NCBI RefSeq assembly: GCF_000204195.1
Contig: NZ_AFBG01000018.1
Coordinates: 62,001 to 126,000, forward strand
DNA: 64,000 nucleotides
Direction of reading: 5' to 3'
Origin: Acidovorax radicis N35
Lineage (GTDB): Bacteria > Pseudomonadota > Gammaproteobacteria > Burkholderiales > Burkholderiaceae_C
The notes beneath the pieces are model-generated. The model did no database searches, was not told the DNA's origin, and saw only the letters and a list, made by a program, of their open reading frames with translations. This document shows, one piece after another, positions 36,550 through 44,790 of this stretch (positions are counted from its first letter, which is position 1; every line of letters begins with the position of its first letter). Position numbers and translations under genes: made by a program.

Positions 36550-37917
36550 TTAAGCGGTGCGAGGGGCCGGCGCGGGGTGGGGCACTGCAGGCGTGGGCAT
36601 GGCCGGGTGTTCGGCCATGTAGTTGATCACGCCCACATAGGCCACCAGCAGCAGCCCATAGACGATGAGGTAGGCGGCCAGCGTGCTGGCCACCAAGGCG
36701 GGCGCATGTGGGGCCACGGCGTCGGCGGTCTTGAACAGGCCATAGACCAGATAGGGCTGGCGGCCGATTTCGGTCACGTACCACCCGGCCAGCGTGGCCA
36801 CCCAGCCCGAAAACGCCATACCCACCAGCGTGACGAGCAGGGGCCGGGGCAGGGTGGCCAGGTCTTGCTTTCGGCGGCGATACAGCACAAAAGCACCCAC
36901 CCAGGCCACGGCCAGCATCAGCATGCCCACGCCCACCATCACGCGGAACCCCCAGAACACGGGCGCCACCGGCGGATGGGCGCCGGGGAACTCGTTCAAC
37001 CCTTTCAGCTCCGCGTCGATGTCATGCGCCAGGATCAGGCTGGCAGCCTTGGGGATCTGCAGGGCGTAGTCCGTGCGGCCTTCCTTTTCGTTGGGCAGGC
37101 CGAACAGCGTCAGGGGCGCGCCCTTCTCGGTATGCCAGATGCCTTCGATGGCGGCGATCTTGGCCGGCTGGTGTTCCAGCGTGTTCAGGCCATGCAGGTC
37201 GCCCATGAAGATCTGCAGCGGGATCACCATGGCCACTGCGGTGATGGCCGTGCGCAGTGCCTTGCGCGTGCCTTCGTTGGCCACGCCCTTGATGAGCTGC
37301 CAGGCACTCACCCCGGCGATCAGAAATCCTGCGGTGAGGGCCGATGCCAGCAGCTTGTGGCCCAGCCGGTAGGGAAAGGACGGGTTGAACACAATCGCCA
37401 GCCAGTCCACGGCGTGGAACTTGCCGTCGATGATTTGGTAGCCCACGGGCGTTTGCATCCATGAGTTCAGGCTCAGGATCCAGAAGGCTGACAGCGTGGT
37501 GCCAAAGGCCACCATCAGCGTGGCAATCAGGTGCACTCGCTCGGACACGCGCCCCCGGCCAAACAGCATGATGCCCAGGAACGTGGCTTCCAGGAAGAAG
37601 GCCGTGAGCACCTCATAGCCCAGCAGCGGTCCGGCAATATTGCCCACATGCTCCATGAAGCCCGGCCAGTTGGTACCGAACTGAAAGCTCATCGTGATGC
37701 CCGACACGACACCCATGGCAAAGGTCAGCGCAAACACCTTGGTCCAGAAGTAGTAAGCCTGCTCCCAGCCCTGTGCGGCCGGTGTGCCCCGTGTGGCCGT
37801 GTGGCGCAGCCGAAAGAACACCAGAAACCAGCACAGCGCGATCGTGACGGTGGGGAACAGGATGTGAAAGCTGATGTTGGCCGCGAACTGGATGCGCGAC
37901 AGTGTGAATGCATCCAT
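36550..37917 (-). CDS. cydA: Cytochrome bd-type (cyanide-insensitive) ubiquinol oxidase subunit I
   Basis: The 455-residue heme-bearing subunit I. Heme ligands can be placed at His18 (ISFHILFP) and His187 (YRLGHKLLAS), with GRQPYLVYGLFKTADA near residue 395 as the conserved C-terminal block, and the quinol-site segment NSWMQTPVGYQI. The Q loop is short, as in the CioA subgroup, so the oxidase is probably less sensitive to cyanide. It begins two bases after the stop of the GbsR/MarR-type regulator gene, so regulator, cydA and cydB are one operon behind the palindromic operator at 38521-38560. Confidence 0.94.
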   Translation of the reverse strand: MDAFTLSRIQFAANISFHILFPTVTIALCWFLVFFRLRHTATRGTPAAQGWEQAYYFWTKVFALTFAMGVVSGITMSFQFGTNWPGFMEHVGNIAGPLLGYEVLTAFFLEATFLGIMLFGRGRVSERVHLIATLMVAFGTTLSAFWILSLNSWMQTPVGYQIIDGKFHAVDWLAIVFNPSFPYRLGHKLLASALTAGFLIAGVSAWQLIKGVANEGTRKALRTAITAVAMVIPLQIFMGDLHGLNTLEHQPAKIAAIEGIWHTEKGAPLTLFGLPNEKEGRTDYALQIPKAASLILAHDIDAELKGLNEFPGAHPPVAPVFWGFRVMVGVGMLMLAVAWVGAFVLYRRRKQDLATLPRPLLVTLVGMAFSGWVATLAGWYVTEIGRQPYLVYGLFKTADAVAPHAPALVASTLAAYLIVYGLLLVAYVGVINYMAEHPAMPTPAVPHPAPAPRTA

Positions 37918-37919
37918 GC

Positions 37920-38501
37920 TCAGCCGCCCTTGCCGGTCGCGCTGCCGCCCTTGCCGGTGAGCCGGTCCTTGAACTCGAGCACGCGGGTCACGGCTGTGCC
38001 CATGCCCATGAGCTGCATCGCCGTCTCGGGCGCCAGGCGCTGTACATCGTCAAACCAGGTCATGAGCCGGTCGATGAGTTCGTGCATCTCGCGCATACGC
38101 TCCTGGGCGTGGCGTTCCTCATCGGAGGAGGGTTCTTCGAGCAGCGCCATGCGCAGCATCGACAAGGTGGGTTCGATTTCGCGGCGGCGGCGTTCTTCAG
38201 CCAGCACGCGGAAGATCTCCCACACATCCTTGGGAGCCTCGAAATATTCGCGCCGGTCACCCGGCTGGTGGCTCAGTTTTACCAACCTCCAGGCCTGCAG
38301 TTCCTTGAGCCCCATGCTCACGTTGGAGCGCGAGAACTCCAGCGTTTCGGCGATCTCGTCCGCATTGAGCGGGCGCGGCGACAGGAAGATGAGGGCGTAC
38401 ATCTGCCCCACGGTGCGGTTGATTCCCCAGCGGCTGCCCATTTCGCCGAAGTGGGCCACGAACTGGCGGTTCAGGGGGGGAAGGGTTTTGACATAGGTCA
38501 T
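37920..38501 (-). CDS. GbsR/MarR-type winged-helix transcriptional regulator of the cydAB operon
   Basis: A 193-residue regulator. Residues about 15-90 form the winged helix with HFGEMGSRWGINRTVGQMYALIFLSPRPLNADEIAETLEFSRSNVSMGLKELQAWRLVKL, typical of the GbsR branch (a start like GSRWGINRTVGQIYAL is diagnostic). A charged helical region (RVLAEERRRREIEPTLSMLRMALLEE) and a Gly/Lys tail follow. It is the promoter-proximal gene of the cydAB operon and lies 20 bp downstream of a 40-bp perfect palindrome with two tandem copies of ACTGAA-N2-TTCAGT, almost surely its own operator. The signal it senses is not known. Confidence 0.9.
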   Translation of the reverse strand: MTYVKTLPPLNRQFVAHFGEMGSRWGINRTVGQMYALIFLSPRPLNADEIAETLEFSRSNVSMGLKELQAWRLVKLSHQPGDRREYFEAPKDVWEIFRVLAEERRRREIEPTLSMLRMALLEEPSSDEERHAQERMREMHELIDRLMTWFDDVQRLAPETAMQLMGMGTAVTRVLEFKDRLTGKGGSATGKGG

Positions 38502-38520
38502 GGAGGCGTATTGTGCGCCA

Positions 38521-38560
38521 ATTTACTGAATTTTCAGTATTTACTGAAAATTCAGTAAAT
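38521..38560. promoter_or_regulatory. 40-bp perfect palindrome, predicted double operator for the cydAB regulator
   Basis: The 19-base arm ATTTACTGAATTTTCAGTA (38521-38539) is matched without error by 38542-38560 around a TT centre. Each arm itself contains a 14-bp palindrome: ACTGAA-TT-TTCAGT at 38525-38538 and ACTGAA-AA-TTCAGT at 38543-38556, 18 bp apart centre to centre. This suggests two regulator dimers on nearly the same helical face. It is AT-rich against a GC-rich background and lies between the regulator gene (start 38501, minus) and an acyltransferase gene (start 38689, plus). Confidence 0.85.
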
Positions 38561-38688
38561 TATGGAGTGCATCGCATTGACAAGGCGGAGACACGAAGGG
38601 CATGCAAAAAACCCCCTGACAGAGGACAATACCGGGTTTGCCCCAGGGTCATGCCGCGCCCTGGCTGGTTGAGTCCATCCACAACAAC

Positions 38689-39816
38689 ATGTCTTCCCCC
38701 ACCTCCCGCACACCGCTGATCGACATGATCAAAGGCATGGCGTGCGCCACCATCGTCTGGCACCACCTGGCCTTTTACGGCCCGATGTCAGACATCGCCC
38801 ATCCGCTGGCGCCCACATTGATGGCCTGGCTGTATGACTACGGTCGCATGGCCGTGCAGGTGTTTCTGGTGCTGGGCGGCTACCTGGCCGCCGCCAGCCT
38901 GGCGCCACAGGGTGTGGCACGTTTTGACCATGCGGGCAATGCCATTGCCAAACGGTTTGTCCGGTTGGTGGTGCCTTATGCCGTGGCATTGCTCCTGTCG
39001 GTGGTGGTGTCCGCGCTGGTCCGGCACTGGATGGAGCACCCTTCGGTGCCTGAGCAGCCCACGCTGTCCCAATTGGTGGCGAACGCCTTGCTGCTGCAGG
39101 ACATTGTGGGTGAAGACGCGTTGTCCGCAGGGGTCTGGTACGTGGCCATCGACTTCCAGTTGTTTGCGTTGACCGTGCTGCTGCTTGCGGGCGTCAAGGC
39201 GCTGCCAGGGGCCTGGGCGCGGCGGCATGCGGCTGCCCTGGCCCAGGTGCTTGTGGTGGCGGGCACGGCGGCTTCGTTGTGGGTGTTCAACCGCATGGGG
39301 GCCCTTGACATGTGGGCGCTGTATTTTTTTGGAGCCTACGGGCTGGGCATGCTGGCGTATTGGGCCGTGCGGGCGCCCCATGGGCACCAGGCGCAGGGTT
39401 GGCTGGCGGCCACGGTGCTGCTGGGTGGTGCCGCGCTGGCGATGGATTTCCGGGGCCGCATTGCTGTGGCCGTTGTCACGGCGCTCTGCCTGGTCGCCGC
39501 CATGCGCTCCGAGCGTGTGCGGTCATGGACAGGGATTGCGCCACTGGTGCAACTGGGACAGATGTCCTACTCGGTCTTCCTGGTGCATTTCTCGGTGTGC
39601 CTGCTGGTCAACGCAGTTGTTAGCCAGTTGTGGCCGGACTCGCCGGTGCTCAATGCGCTGGGCATGCTGCTGGCCTTTGCTCTCTCGCTCGCAGCGGGGC
39701 GACTCTTGTACCTGCGGGTGGAGCGGCATGTGCCGTCGTGGGCCACGGCCCTGCGCTGGCAGGCGGGACTGGTGGGCACGGGTTTGTTGGTGGCGGTCTC
39801 GAACAACTGGGCCTAG
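38689..39816 (+). CDS. Acyltransferase-3-family membrane protein
   Basis: A 375-residue integral membrane acyltransferase with about ten helices. The start RTPLIDMIKGMACATIVWHHLAFYGPM carries the conserved HH of the family active site (WHHLAFYG), followed by YGRMAVQVFLVLGGYLAA and RFVRLVVPYAVALLL; near the end LVQLGQMSYSVFLVHFSVCLLVNAV is typical. Such proteins O-acylate extracellular polysaccharides or lipids. The ATG at 38689 is preferred over a TTG at 38638. It diverges from the cydAB regulator and may share part of the palindromic control region, but no other functional link is visible. Confidence 0.88.
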   Translation: MSSPTSRTPLIDMIKGMACATIVWHHLAFYGPMSDIAHPLAPTLMAWLYDYGRMAVQVFLVLGGYLAAASLAPQGVARFDHAGNAIAKRFVRLVVPYAVALLLSVVVSALVRHWMEHPSVPEQPTLSQLVANALLLQDIVGEDALSAGVWYVAIDFQLFALTVLLLAGVKALPGAWARRHAAALAQVLVVAGTAASLWVFNRMGALDMWALYFFGAYGLGMLAYWAVRAPHGHQAQGWLAATVLLGGAALAMDFRGRIAVAVVTALCLVAAMRSERVRSWTGIAPLVQLGQMSYSVFLVHFSVCLLVNAVVSQLWPDSPVLNALGMLLAFALSLAAGRLLYLRVERHVPSWATALRWQAGLVGTGLLVAVSNNWA

Positions 39817-39970
39817 CATTCGGACCATTCCCCGGAGGCGCTGCGCACCATCTCCCATTCTCCCGAATGGCTCCGACATTGGGGAAGGAGGGCGCAGCCA
39901 GTGCGGCGGGGCGGCCCTTGGACGTGTTCACACCGTGGGCCGCAAAGGGGCGGTAAAACCGGAGTACGCG

Positions 39971-40381
39971 TCAGGTAGGCGGCAAGCGCTCGCGGCGTTT
40001 GCGTTGCTGGTCCAGAAACCAGGCCATGAAGGGCAGTAACAGCATCGATCCTGGAATCACCCAGATGAACAGGTAGGGGCTGACGGAAGACGCCGACCGC
40101 ATCACATCGCGCAAATGGGCGCGTTCCGTGGCGTCCCAGTTGCCCTGGCGCCGCTGCTGCACGAGCCACACCACAGAACCTTTCATTGTCGCCATCTCGC
40201 GTTTGAGACGGCTTTTTTCGCGGCTGTTCCCGGCGAGGAAGGAGCAGAACCACTCGGGGGCCCGTTCCATCCGCCGCTGGAATGCGAGGGTGGAATCCGG
40301 ATCGAACGTTTCAGGCAGCGCGGTGGGATCTGGAGGGGGCGGCGTGGTCATGGCGGGTGCCATTGTCGCGGCACATGGCAC
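39971..40381 (-). CDS. Hypothetical protein with one C-terminal membrane segment
   Basis: I do not recognise a named family. The 136-residue product has a Pro-rich N-terminus, a central charged region (AFQRRMERAPEWFCSFLAGNSREKSRLKREMATMKGSVVWLVQQRRQGNWDATERAHLRDVMRS) and a single hydrophobic segment SPYLFIWVIPGSMLLLPFMAWFL followed by a basic tail DQQRKRRERLPP. The IPGSMLLLP piece recalls LETM1-type proteins, but the similarity is short. Other in-frame starts exist at 40363 and 40351. It stands alone between the acyltransferase and Rnk genes. Codon use is ordinary and the frame is uninterrupted, which supports a real gene. Confidence 0.65.
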   Translation of the reverse strand: MPCAATMAPAMTTPPPPDPTALPETFDPDSTLAFQRRMERAPEWFCSFLAGNSREKSRLKREMATMKGSVVWLVQQRRQGNWDATERAHLRDVMRSASSVSPYLFIWVIPGSMLLLPFMAWFLDQQRKRRERLPPT

Positions 40382-40399
40382 TGCGCGCTACCCCCCACC

Positions 40400-40482
40400 T
40401 GCGAAACCGGCGCTTTCCTGGCCAGGGCCGCCGAGCAAGGGCTGCCCCGCGGCGAGGGCGGCGTATCCCTGGGCTCAGCGTA
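40400..40482 (+). repeat. Dispersed intergenic repeat, family B variant (degraded)
   Basis: Shares GCGAAACCGGCGC, GGCCAGGGCCGCCG and GCAAGGGC with 21714-21811, then diverges (GCGGCGAGGGCGGCGTATCC). It occupies much of the 148 bp between the hypothetical gene and rnk. Confidence 0.5.
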
Positions 40483-40529
40483 GCGATGCGGGAGCGAGGG
40501 GAAGGTCCGTACGGCCTCAGGGGACAAAT

Positions 40530-40943
40530 TCAGCGGTGCAGCTCGCCCGCACTTTCAGGCTGGTACAAGATGTCTTTCACCCGCACCGTCATCGACTTGC
40601 CGCCTGGCCCGGGCCAGGCCAGTTCATCGCCCACCGCCAGGCCCAGCAAGGCGCTGCCCACGGGCGCAAAGATCGAGAGCCTGTCCGTGCTGCCATCCAT
40701 GTCGCGCGGGTAGACCAGCGTCAGGCAGAACTCCTTGCCGGTCTCCAGAATCGAGAACTGCACGGTGGAGTTCATCGTGACCACATGGGGCGGAATTTCT
40801 TCGGGCGCCACCACGTCTGCCCGGTCCAGCTCTGCCTGCAACTCGGCCTTGCCCGGAAAGACGCTGGCCGGAATCGCGGCCAGCAGGGCCTCGATGCGGT
40901 CAACGTCGAGCGACGACAGGATGATCTGGGGCTTGCGCGCCAT
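40530..40943 (-). CDS. rnk: Nucleoside diphosphate kinase regulator Rnk / GreA-GreB C-terminal family protein
   Basis: A 137-residue protein of the Gre-factor-like group. An N-terminal helical part (IILSSLDVDRIEALLAAIPASVFPGKAELQAELDRADVV) leads to the FKBP-like C-terminal domain: VVTMNSTVQFSILETGKEFCLTLVYPRDMDGSTDRLSIFAPVGSALLGLAVGDELAWPGPGGKSMTVRVKDILYQPE. Rnk binds RNA polymerase and affects nucleotide pools through nucleoside diphosphate kinase. The start at 40943 is set by a GAGGTACC ribosome site and by the family start; an upstream codon at 41003 would add 20 residues. Confidence 0.9.
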   Translation of the reverse strand: MARKPQIILSSLDVDRIEALLAAIPASVFPGKAELQAELDRADVVAPEEIPPHVVTMNSTVQFSILETGKEFCLTLVYPRDMDGSTDRLSIFAPVGSALLGLAVGDELAWPGPGGKSMTVRVKDILYQPESAGELHR

Positions 40944-41015
40944 GGCGGTACCTCGGTAGGTGGTTGCAAAGCGCGGGACTGTAGACCATCGCGAATCTCG
41001 CACTGCCGTGCGCGG

Positions 41016-42017
41016 TCAATCTCCCTGGATGTTGCGCGCCTTGATCAGTGCGCCAAACCGCGCGCTGTCGATGGAGGCCCGTGCGTTGAAGTCGGCGGGC
41101 GACATGGGGGCGGGTACCCCGCCCAGCGCCGCGATGCGGTCCTTGACGGCCTGCGTGCCCAGCACCTTGTTGATCTCCCGGTTCAGGCGTGTGACCACGT
41201 CGGGCGGAGTGCCCGCGGGTGCATAAAAGCCAAACCAGGTGTCTGCGTCAAAGCCCTTCAGGCCCACTTCGTCCAGTGTGGGAACGTCGGGGAACAGGGG
41301 CGAACGCCTGGCGCTGCCCACGGCCAGCAGCCGGAGCTTGCCCGCCTTCACGTGTTGCAGGCCGATGCCGGGGTCGAACATGAAGTCCAGCTGACCCCCC
41401 AGCAGGTCCTGCATGGCGGGTGCCGCGCCCCGGTAAGGCACATGCACCGCAAACAGATTGGCCTGGGCCTTGAGCATCTCTGCTGCCAGGTGGGGCGAGC
41501 TGCCATTGCCCGGGGTGCCAAAGCTCAGCTTGCCAGGGTTGGCCTTCAAATGGGCCAGAAACTCCTGGATGGTGTTGACCGGCAGCGAGGGCCTCACCTC
41601 CAGAAACACCAGCACCCGCGCTGCGGCGGCCACGGGTGTCAGGTCCTTGACCGGATCAAACGGCATCTTGGGATACAGGTGCGGGTTGACCGACACCATG
41701 CCGCCCGAGCTCATGAGCAAGGTATAGCCATCGGCCGGGGACTTGGCCACGGCCTCCCCGCCGATGTTGCCGCCCGCACCGCCACGGTTTTCCACCACCA
41801 CCGGCTGGCCCAACGCGGCCTGCAGGGGCTGGGTGACGGCGCGCGCAATCTGGTCGGCTGCGCCCCCGGCGGGGAAATTGACGATGACCTTGATCGGCTT
41901 GCTGGGCCAGGTGTCTGCCATGGCTGCGGTGGTGAGCAGCAGGCTGGCGGCGGCGCATGCCAGCGCGCTCAGCAGGTGGCGGGTGGTTGGGGCGGGCGGG
42001 TTGTGTACGGTTTGCAT
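41016..42017 (-). CDS. Bug-family tripartite tricarboxylate transporter substrate-binding protein
   Basis: A 333-residue periplasmic receptor of the Bug (TctC) family, greatly expanded in Burkholderiales. The signal peptide ends near TTAAMA; the mature part begins WPSKPIKVIVNFPAGGAADQIARAVTQPLQAALGQPVVVENRGGAGGNIGGEAVAKSPADGYTLLM, the Bug signature, and contains VHVPYRGAAPAMQDLLGGQLDFMF and LAVGSARRSPLFPDVPTLDEVG. Ligands are small organic acids. No TctA/TctB gene is present. It lies 94 bp downstream of the benzoylformate decarboxylase gene on the same strand, so the ligand could be an aromatic 2-oxo or 2-hydroxy acid. Confidence 0.93.
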   Translation of the reverse strand: MQTVHNPPAPTTRHLLSALACAAASLLLTTAAMADTWPSKPIKVIVNFPAGGAADQIARAVTQPLQAALGQPVVVENRGGAGGNIGGEAVAKSPADGYTLLMSSGGMVSVNPHLYPKMPFDPVKDLTPVAAAARVLVFLEVRPSLPVNTIQEFLAHLKANPGKLSFGTPGNGSSPHLAAEMLKAQANLFAVHVPYRGAAPAMQDLLGGQLDFMFDPGIGLQHVKAGKLRLLAVGSARRSPLFPDVPTLDEVGLKGFDADTWFGFYAPAGTPPDVVTRLNREINKVLGTQAVKDRIAALGGVPAPMSPADFNARASIDSARFGALIKARNIQGD

Positions 42018-42111
42018 GTTTGTCTCCGGTCAAGGTGAGTGCCCGGGTGTGCCGGGTCTGGTGTGTCGGGGTGATGCGGTGAGCAGGGAGGGTCGGGTCG
42101 TGTGGGGGCTT

Positions 42112-43737
42112 TCAGGCCACATCCACCTCGACCAGGATGGCGTGCTGGCTGGCCAGCGCGTCGCGCAGCACCTGGTGCAGCAAGGCGGGGTCGCTCACGC
42201 GCACGGCCTCGCAGCCCTGGCCACGGGCGAGCGCAAGGAAGTCGAGGTCTGGCAGGTCTGTGCCTTCGAGCTTGTCGCCTTCGTGGAATCCGAAGGTGGG
42301 CGCGAACTCCTGCAGCGCCGCGTAGCGCCGGTTCTTGAGGATGATGAAGGTGATGGGTAGCTTGAGCTGCGCCGCACTCCACAGGGCCTGAATGGAGTAC
42401 ATCGCCGAACCGTCGCCCAGCAGCCCGATCACCTTTTTGTCCGGTTTGGCCAGTGCCACACCCACGGCGGCGGGCATGCCATAGCCCAGGCCACCGCTGC
42501 ACATCGTGTAGAAGGTTTCGCTCTGCACAATGGGCAGGTAGGCCTGCATGGCCGCGCGCGAGCTGGGGGCTTCTTCCACCACGATGGACGCCGCGTCGCG
42601 CACCTCGGCCAGTGACTGCATCACATACGGAACGCTCATCAGCGGCCCCAAGGGTTCCACGCGCGGTCGCGCCGGGCGGGGTGGGGGCAGGGCGCGCGGC
42701 GGTGGTGCCGGGCGTGCCAGCAGGTCCAGCACCCCCAGGCGGATGCCGCCCACGGCCGAGGTGCCTTCGGGCGTCCAGGCGGCGGTGCCGGGGTCTTCGA
42801 TCAGTTGCACAAGTTGTGCACCGGGTGGCACATGGGGGCCAAACCCCTCCACGTGGTATGTGAAGGCAGCGGCACCCAGCGCAAACACGAGGTCATGGCC
42901 CGCGAGCAACGACACGATCTTCTCGCGCATGGGGGGCAGCACCCCGGCGAACAGACGGTGGTCCTGCGGAAAACCACATCGGCCCGCCATGGGGGCAATC
43001 CACACGGCTGCGTGGTGCCGCTCGGCCAACTGCACCACGGCATCCCACGCGTGGTCGCGGTCCGCTGCCGCACCCACCACCAGCACGGGGCGCTGTGCGG
43101 TGTCCAGCGCGTTGCCAATGGCGTCTAGTACGCGGGGCTCGGGTCGCGTTTCGGTGCTGACCGTGCGGGCCTTCAGCGGCTCGCAAGGCTTGTCCCAATC
43201 GTCGGCAGGGATGGAGACCAGCACCGGCCCGCGCGGCTGCTGCATGGCGATGTAGTAGGCCCGGGCAATGGCCAGCGGCACGTCTTCGGCGCGGGCGGGC
43301 TCCACGCTCCACTTCACATAGGGCTTGGGCAACTCGGTGGCCTGGCCCGAGAACAGGAATGGGTCGAACGGCAGGATGGACCGGGCCTGCTGCCCGGCGG
43401 TGATCACCATGGGCGTGCGGTTCTTGTGCGCCGTGAAGATGTTGCCCATGGCATGCCCCACACCGGCCGCCGAATGCAGGTTCACAAACGCGGCGTTGTG
43501 TGTGGCCTGCGCATAGCCATCGGCCATGCCCACCACCACCGATTCCTGCAGGCCCAGGATGTAGCGGAAGTCCCTGGGGAAATCGAGGAACAGCGGCAAC
43601 TCGGTGGAGCCCGGGTTGCCAAAGATGGTGTTGATCTGGAATCCACGCAGCAGGTCGAGCACCACCTCGCGTACCGAAGGGCGGACGGATGCTGGGCGCT
43701 TGGCGGTTGCGGCTTTTTGAGGAGAGGCCTGGTGCAT
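42112..43737 (-). CDS. mdlC: Benzoylformate decarboxylase (thiamine diphosphate-dependent)
   Basis: A 541-residue ThDP enzyme converting benzoylformate to benzaldehyde and CO2. All active-site residues of the Pseudomonas enzyme have counterparts: Ser44 in FGNPGSTELPLF, Glu65 in LGLQESVVVG, His88 in VNLHSAAG and His295 in AFTYHVEG. The ThDP motif is GDGSAMYSIQALWSAAQLKLPITFIILKN. A Pro-rich linker (PAPPPRALPPPRPARPR) near residue 350 is unusual. The longer N-terminus (about 18 residues) is probably unstructured. A LysR gene diverges from it, and a Bug receptor follows, but the other mandelate pathway genes (mdlA, mdlB, mdlD) are not in the window. Another aromatic 2-oxo acid is possible. Confidence 0.88.
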   Translation of the reverse strand: MHQASPQKAATAKRPASVRPSVREVVLDLLRGFQINTIFGNPGSTELPLFLDFPRDFRYILGLQESVVVGMADGYAQATHNAAFVNLHSAAGVGHAMGNIFTAHKNRTPMVITAGQQARSILPFDPFLFSGQATELPKPYVKWSVEPARAEDVPLAIARAYYIAMQQPRGPVLVSIPADDWDKPCEPLKARTVSTETRPEPRVLDAIGNALDTAQRPVLVVGAAADRDHAWDAVVQLAERHHAAVWIAPMAGRCGFPQDHRLFAGVLPPMREKIVSLLAGHDLVFALGAAAFTYHVEGFGPHVPPGAQLVQLIEDPGTAAWTPEGTSAVGGIRLGVLDLLARPAPPPRALPPPRPARPRVEPLGPLMSVPYVMQSLAEVRDAASIVVEEAPSSRAAMQAYLPIVQSETFYTMCSGGLGYGMPAAVGVALAKPDKKVIGLLGDGSAMYSIQALWSAAQLKLPITFIILKNRRYAALQEFAPTFGFHEGDKLEGTDLPDLDFLALARGQGCEAVRVSDPALLHQVLRDALASQHAILVEVDVA

Positions 43738-43826
43738 GGCGGGGGTGTTGCGTGATGAAGGCCTTGATCTTCGGCCTGCATGCTCTATCCATCAATACAA
43801 TGAAATGACTAAGCAGTATTCAATCA

Positions 43827-44726
43827 ATGCATATCAAGGACATCGACCTCAATCTGCTGCGGCTGTTCGATGCGGTCTACCGCACGCGCAACGTGAGCCG
43901 GGCCGCCGAAATGCTGGACCTGACCCAGCCAGCCGCCAGCCAGGCGCTGACGCGGCTGCGGTTGCTGATCAAAGACCCGCTCTTTGTGCGCGCGGGCGGC
44001 GGCGTGCAGCCCACCCCCAAGGCCGACCGGCTGGCTGACGCCGTGCGCAGCGCGCTCGGTTTGCTGGAAGAGGCCCTCAACGAGTCGGCCCTGTTCGACC
44101 CCCTGCAGTCGCGCAAGGTGTTCCGCATCCACATGAGCGATATCGGCGAGGGGCGATTTCTGCCTGTCCTGATGGCCGCCCTGCAGGCCCAGGCGCCGGG
44201 TGTGCGGCTGGAGACGCAGCCCGCGCCGCGCAGTGACATTGCGCCCCTGCTCGACAGCGGCCGCATCGACTTTGCGTTCGGTTTCCTGCCCACCGTGAAA
44301 GACACCCAGCGCGTGGAGCTGCTCCGGGACCGCTACATCGTGCTTCTGCGCGCGGGCCATCCGTTCACCCAGCGCCGGCGCAGCGGGCCCACCTTGCTCC
44401 AGGATCTGCGGCAACTGGAGTTTGTGGCGGTGCGCACCCACTCGGACACCCTGCGCATCCTGGAGATGCAACAGCTGCAAGACCGCCTGCGCCTGACCAC
44501 CGAGCATTTCATGGCGCTGCCCTCCATCGTGCGCGGCACGGACCTGGCTGTGGTCATGCCCCGCAACATCGCCCAGACCTTTGCTGCCGACGCGGGCTAC
44601 ACCATCATCGAGCCCGCGCTGCCGCTGCGTGACTTCACGGTGTCGCTGCACTGGAGCCGCCGTTTTGAAAGCGACCCCGGCAACCAGTGGATGCGCGGGT
44701 TGATCGAAAAACTCTTCAGGGAGTAG
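43827..44726 (+). CDS. LysR-family transcriptional regulator, divergent from mdlC
   Basis: A 299-residue LysR regulator of the NodD-like branch: MHIKDIDLNLLRLFDAVYRTRNVSRAAEMLDLTQPAASQALTRLRLLIKDPLFVRAGGGVQPT is the DNA-binding domain, followed by the effector domain with FRIHMSDIGEGRFLPVLMAALQAQAPGVRLET and RIDFAFGFLP. This branch usually controls aromatic or dicarboxylate genes. It is transcribed away from the benzoylformate decarboxylase gene over an 89-bp AT-richer spacer, and most likely controls that gene and its receptor. No clear ribosome site precedes the ATG. Confidence 0.92.
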   Translation: MHIKDIDLNLLRLFDAVYRTRNVSRAAEMLDLTQPAASQALTRLRLLIKDPLFVRAGGGVQPTPKADRLADAVRSALGLLEEALNESALFDPLQSRKVFRIHMSDIGEGRFLPVLMAALQAQAPGVRLETQPAPRSDIAPLLDSGRIDFAFGFLPTVKDTQRVELLRDRYIVLLRAGHPFTQRRRSGPTLLQDLRQLEFVAVRTHSDTLRILEMQQLQDRLRLTTEHFMALPSIVRGTDLAVVMPRNIAQTFAADAGYTIIEPALPLRDFTVSLHWSRRFESDPGNQWMRGLIEKLFRE

Positions 44727-44772
44727 GGCTGCGGCCCTTCCTGGCTCGGCGCGTGCATGGCGAGTTAAATAA

Positions 44773-44788
44773 CTGTATATTTATACAG
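44773..44788. promoter_or_regulatory. LexA (SOS) box in front of the radical SAM gene
   Basis: CTGTATATTTATACAG fits the CTGT-N8-ACAG consensus of proteobacterial LexA boxes with an AT-only centre, and the flanking AA/TT extend the inverted repeat. It ends two bases before the annotated ATG at 44791. TATATT inside the box could be the -10 element. Confidence 0.8.
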
Positions 44789-44790
44789 TT

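Noticed and set aside
43738..43826. T-N11-A LysR boxes between mdlC and the LysR gene
   Set aside because: The spacer is AT-richer and contains several partial ATTGA/TCAAT pairs, but none stands out enough to call an operator.
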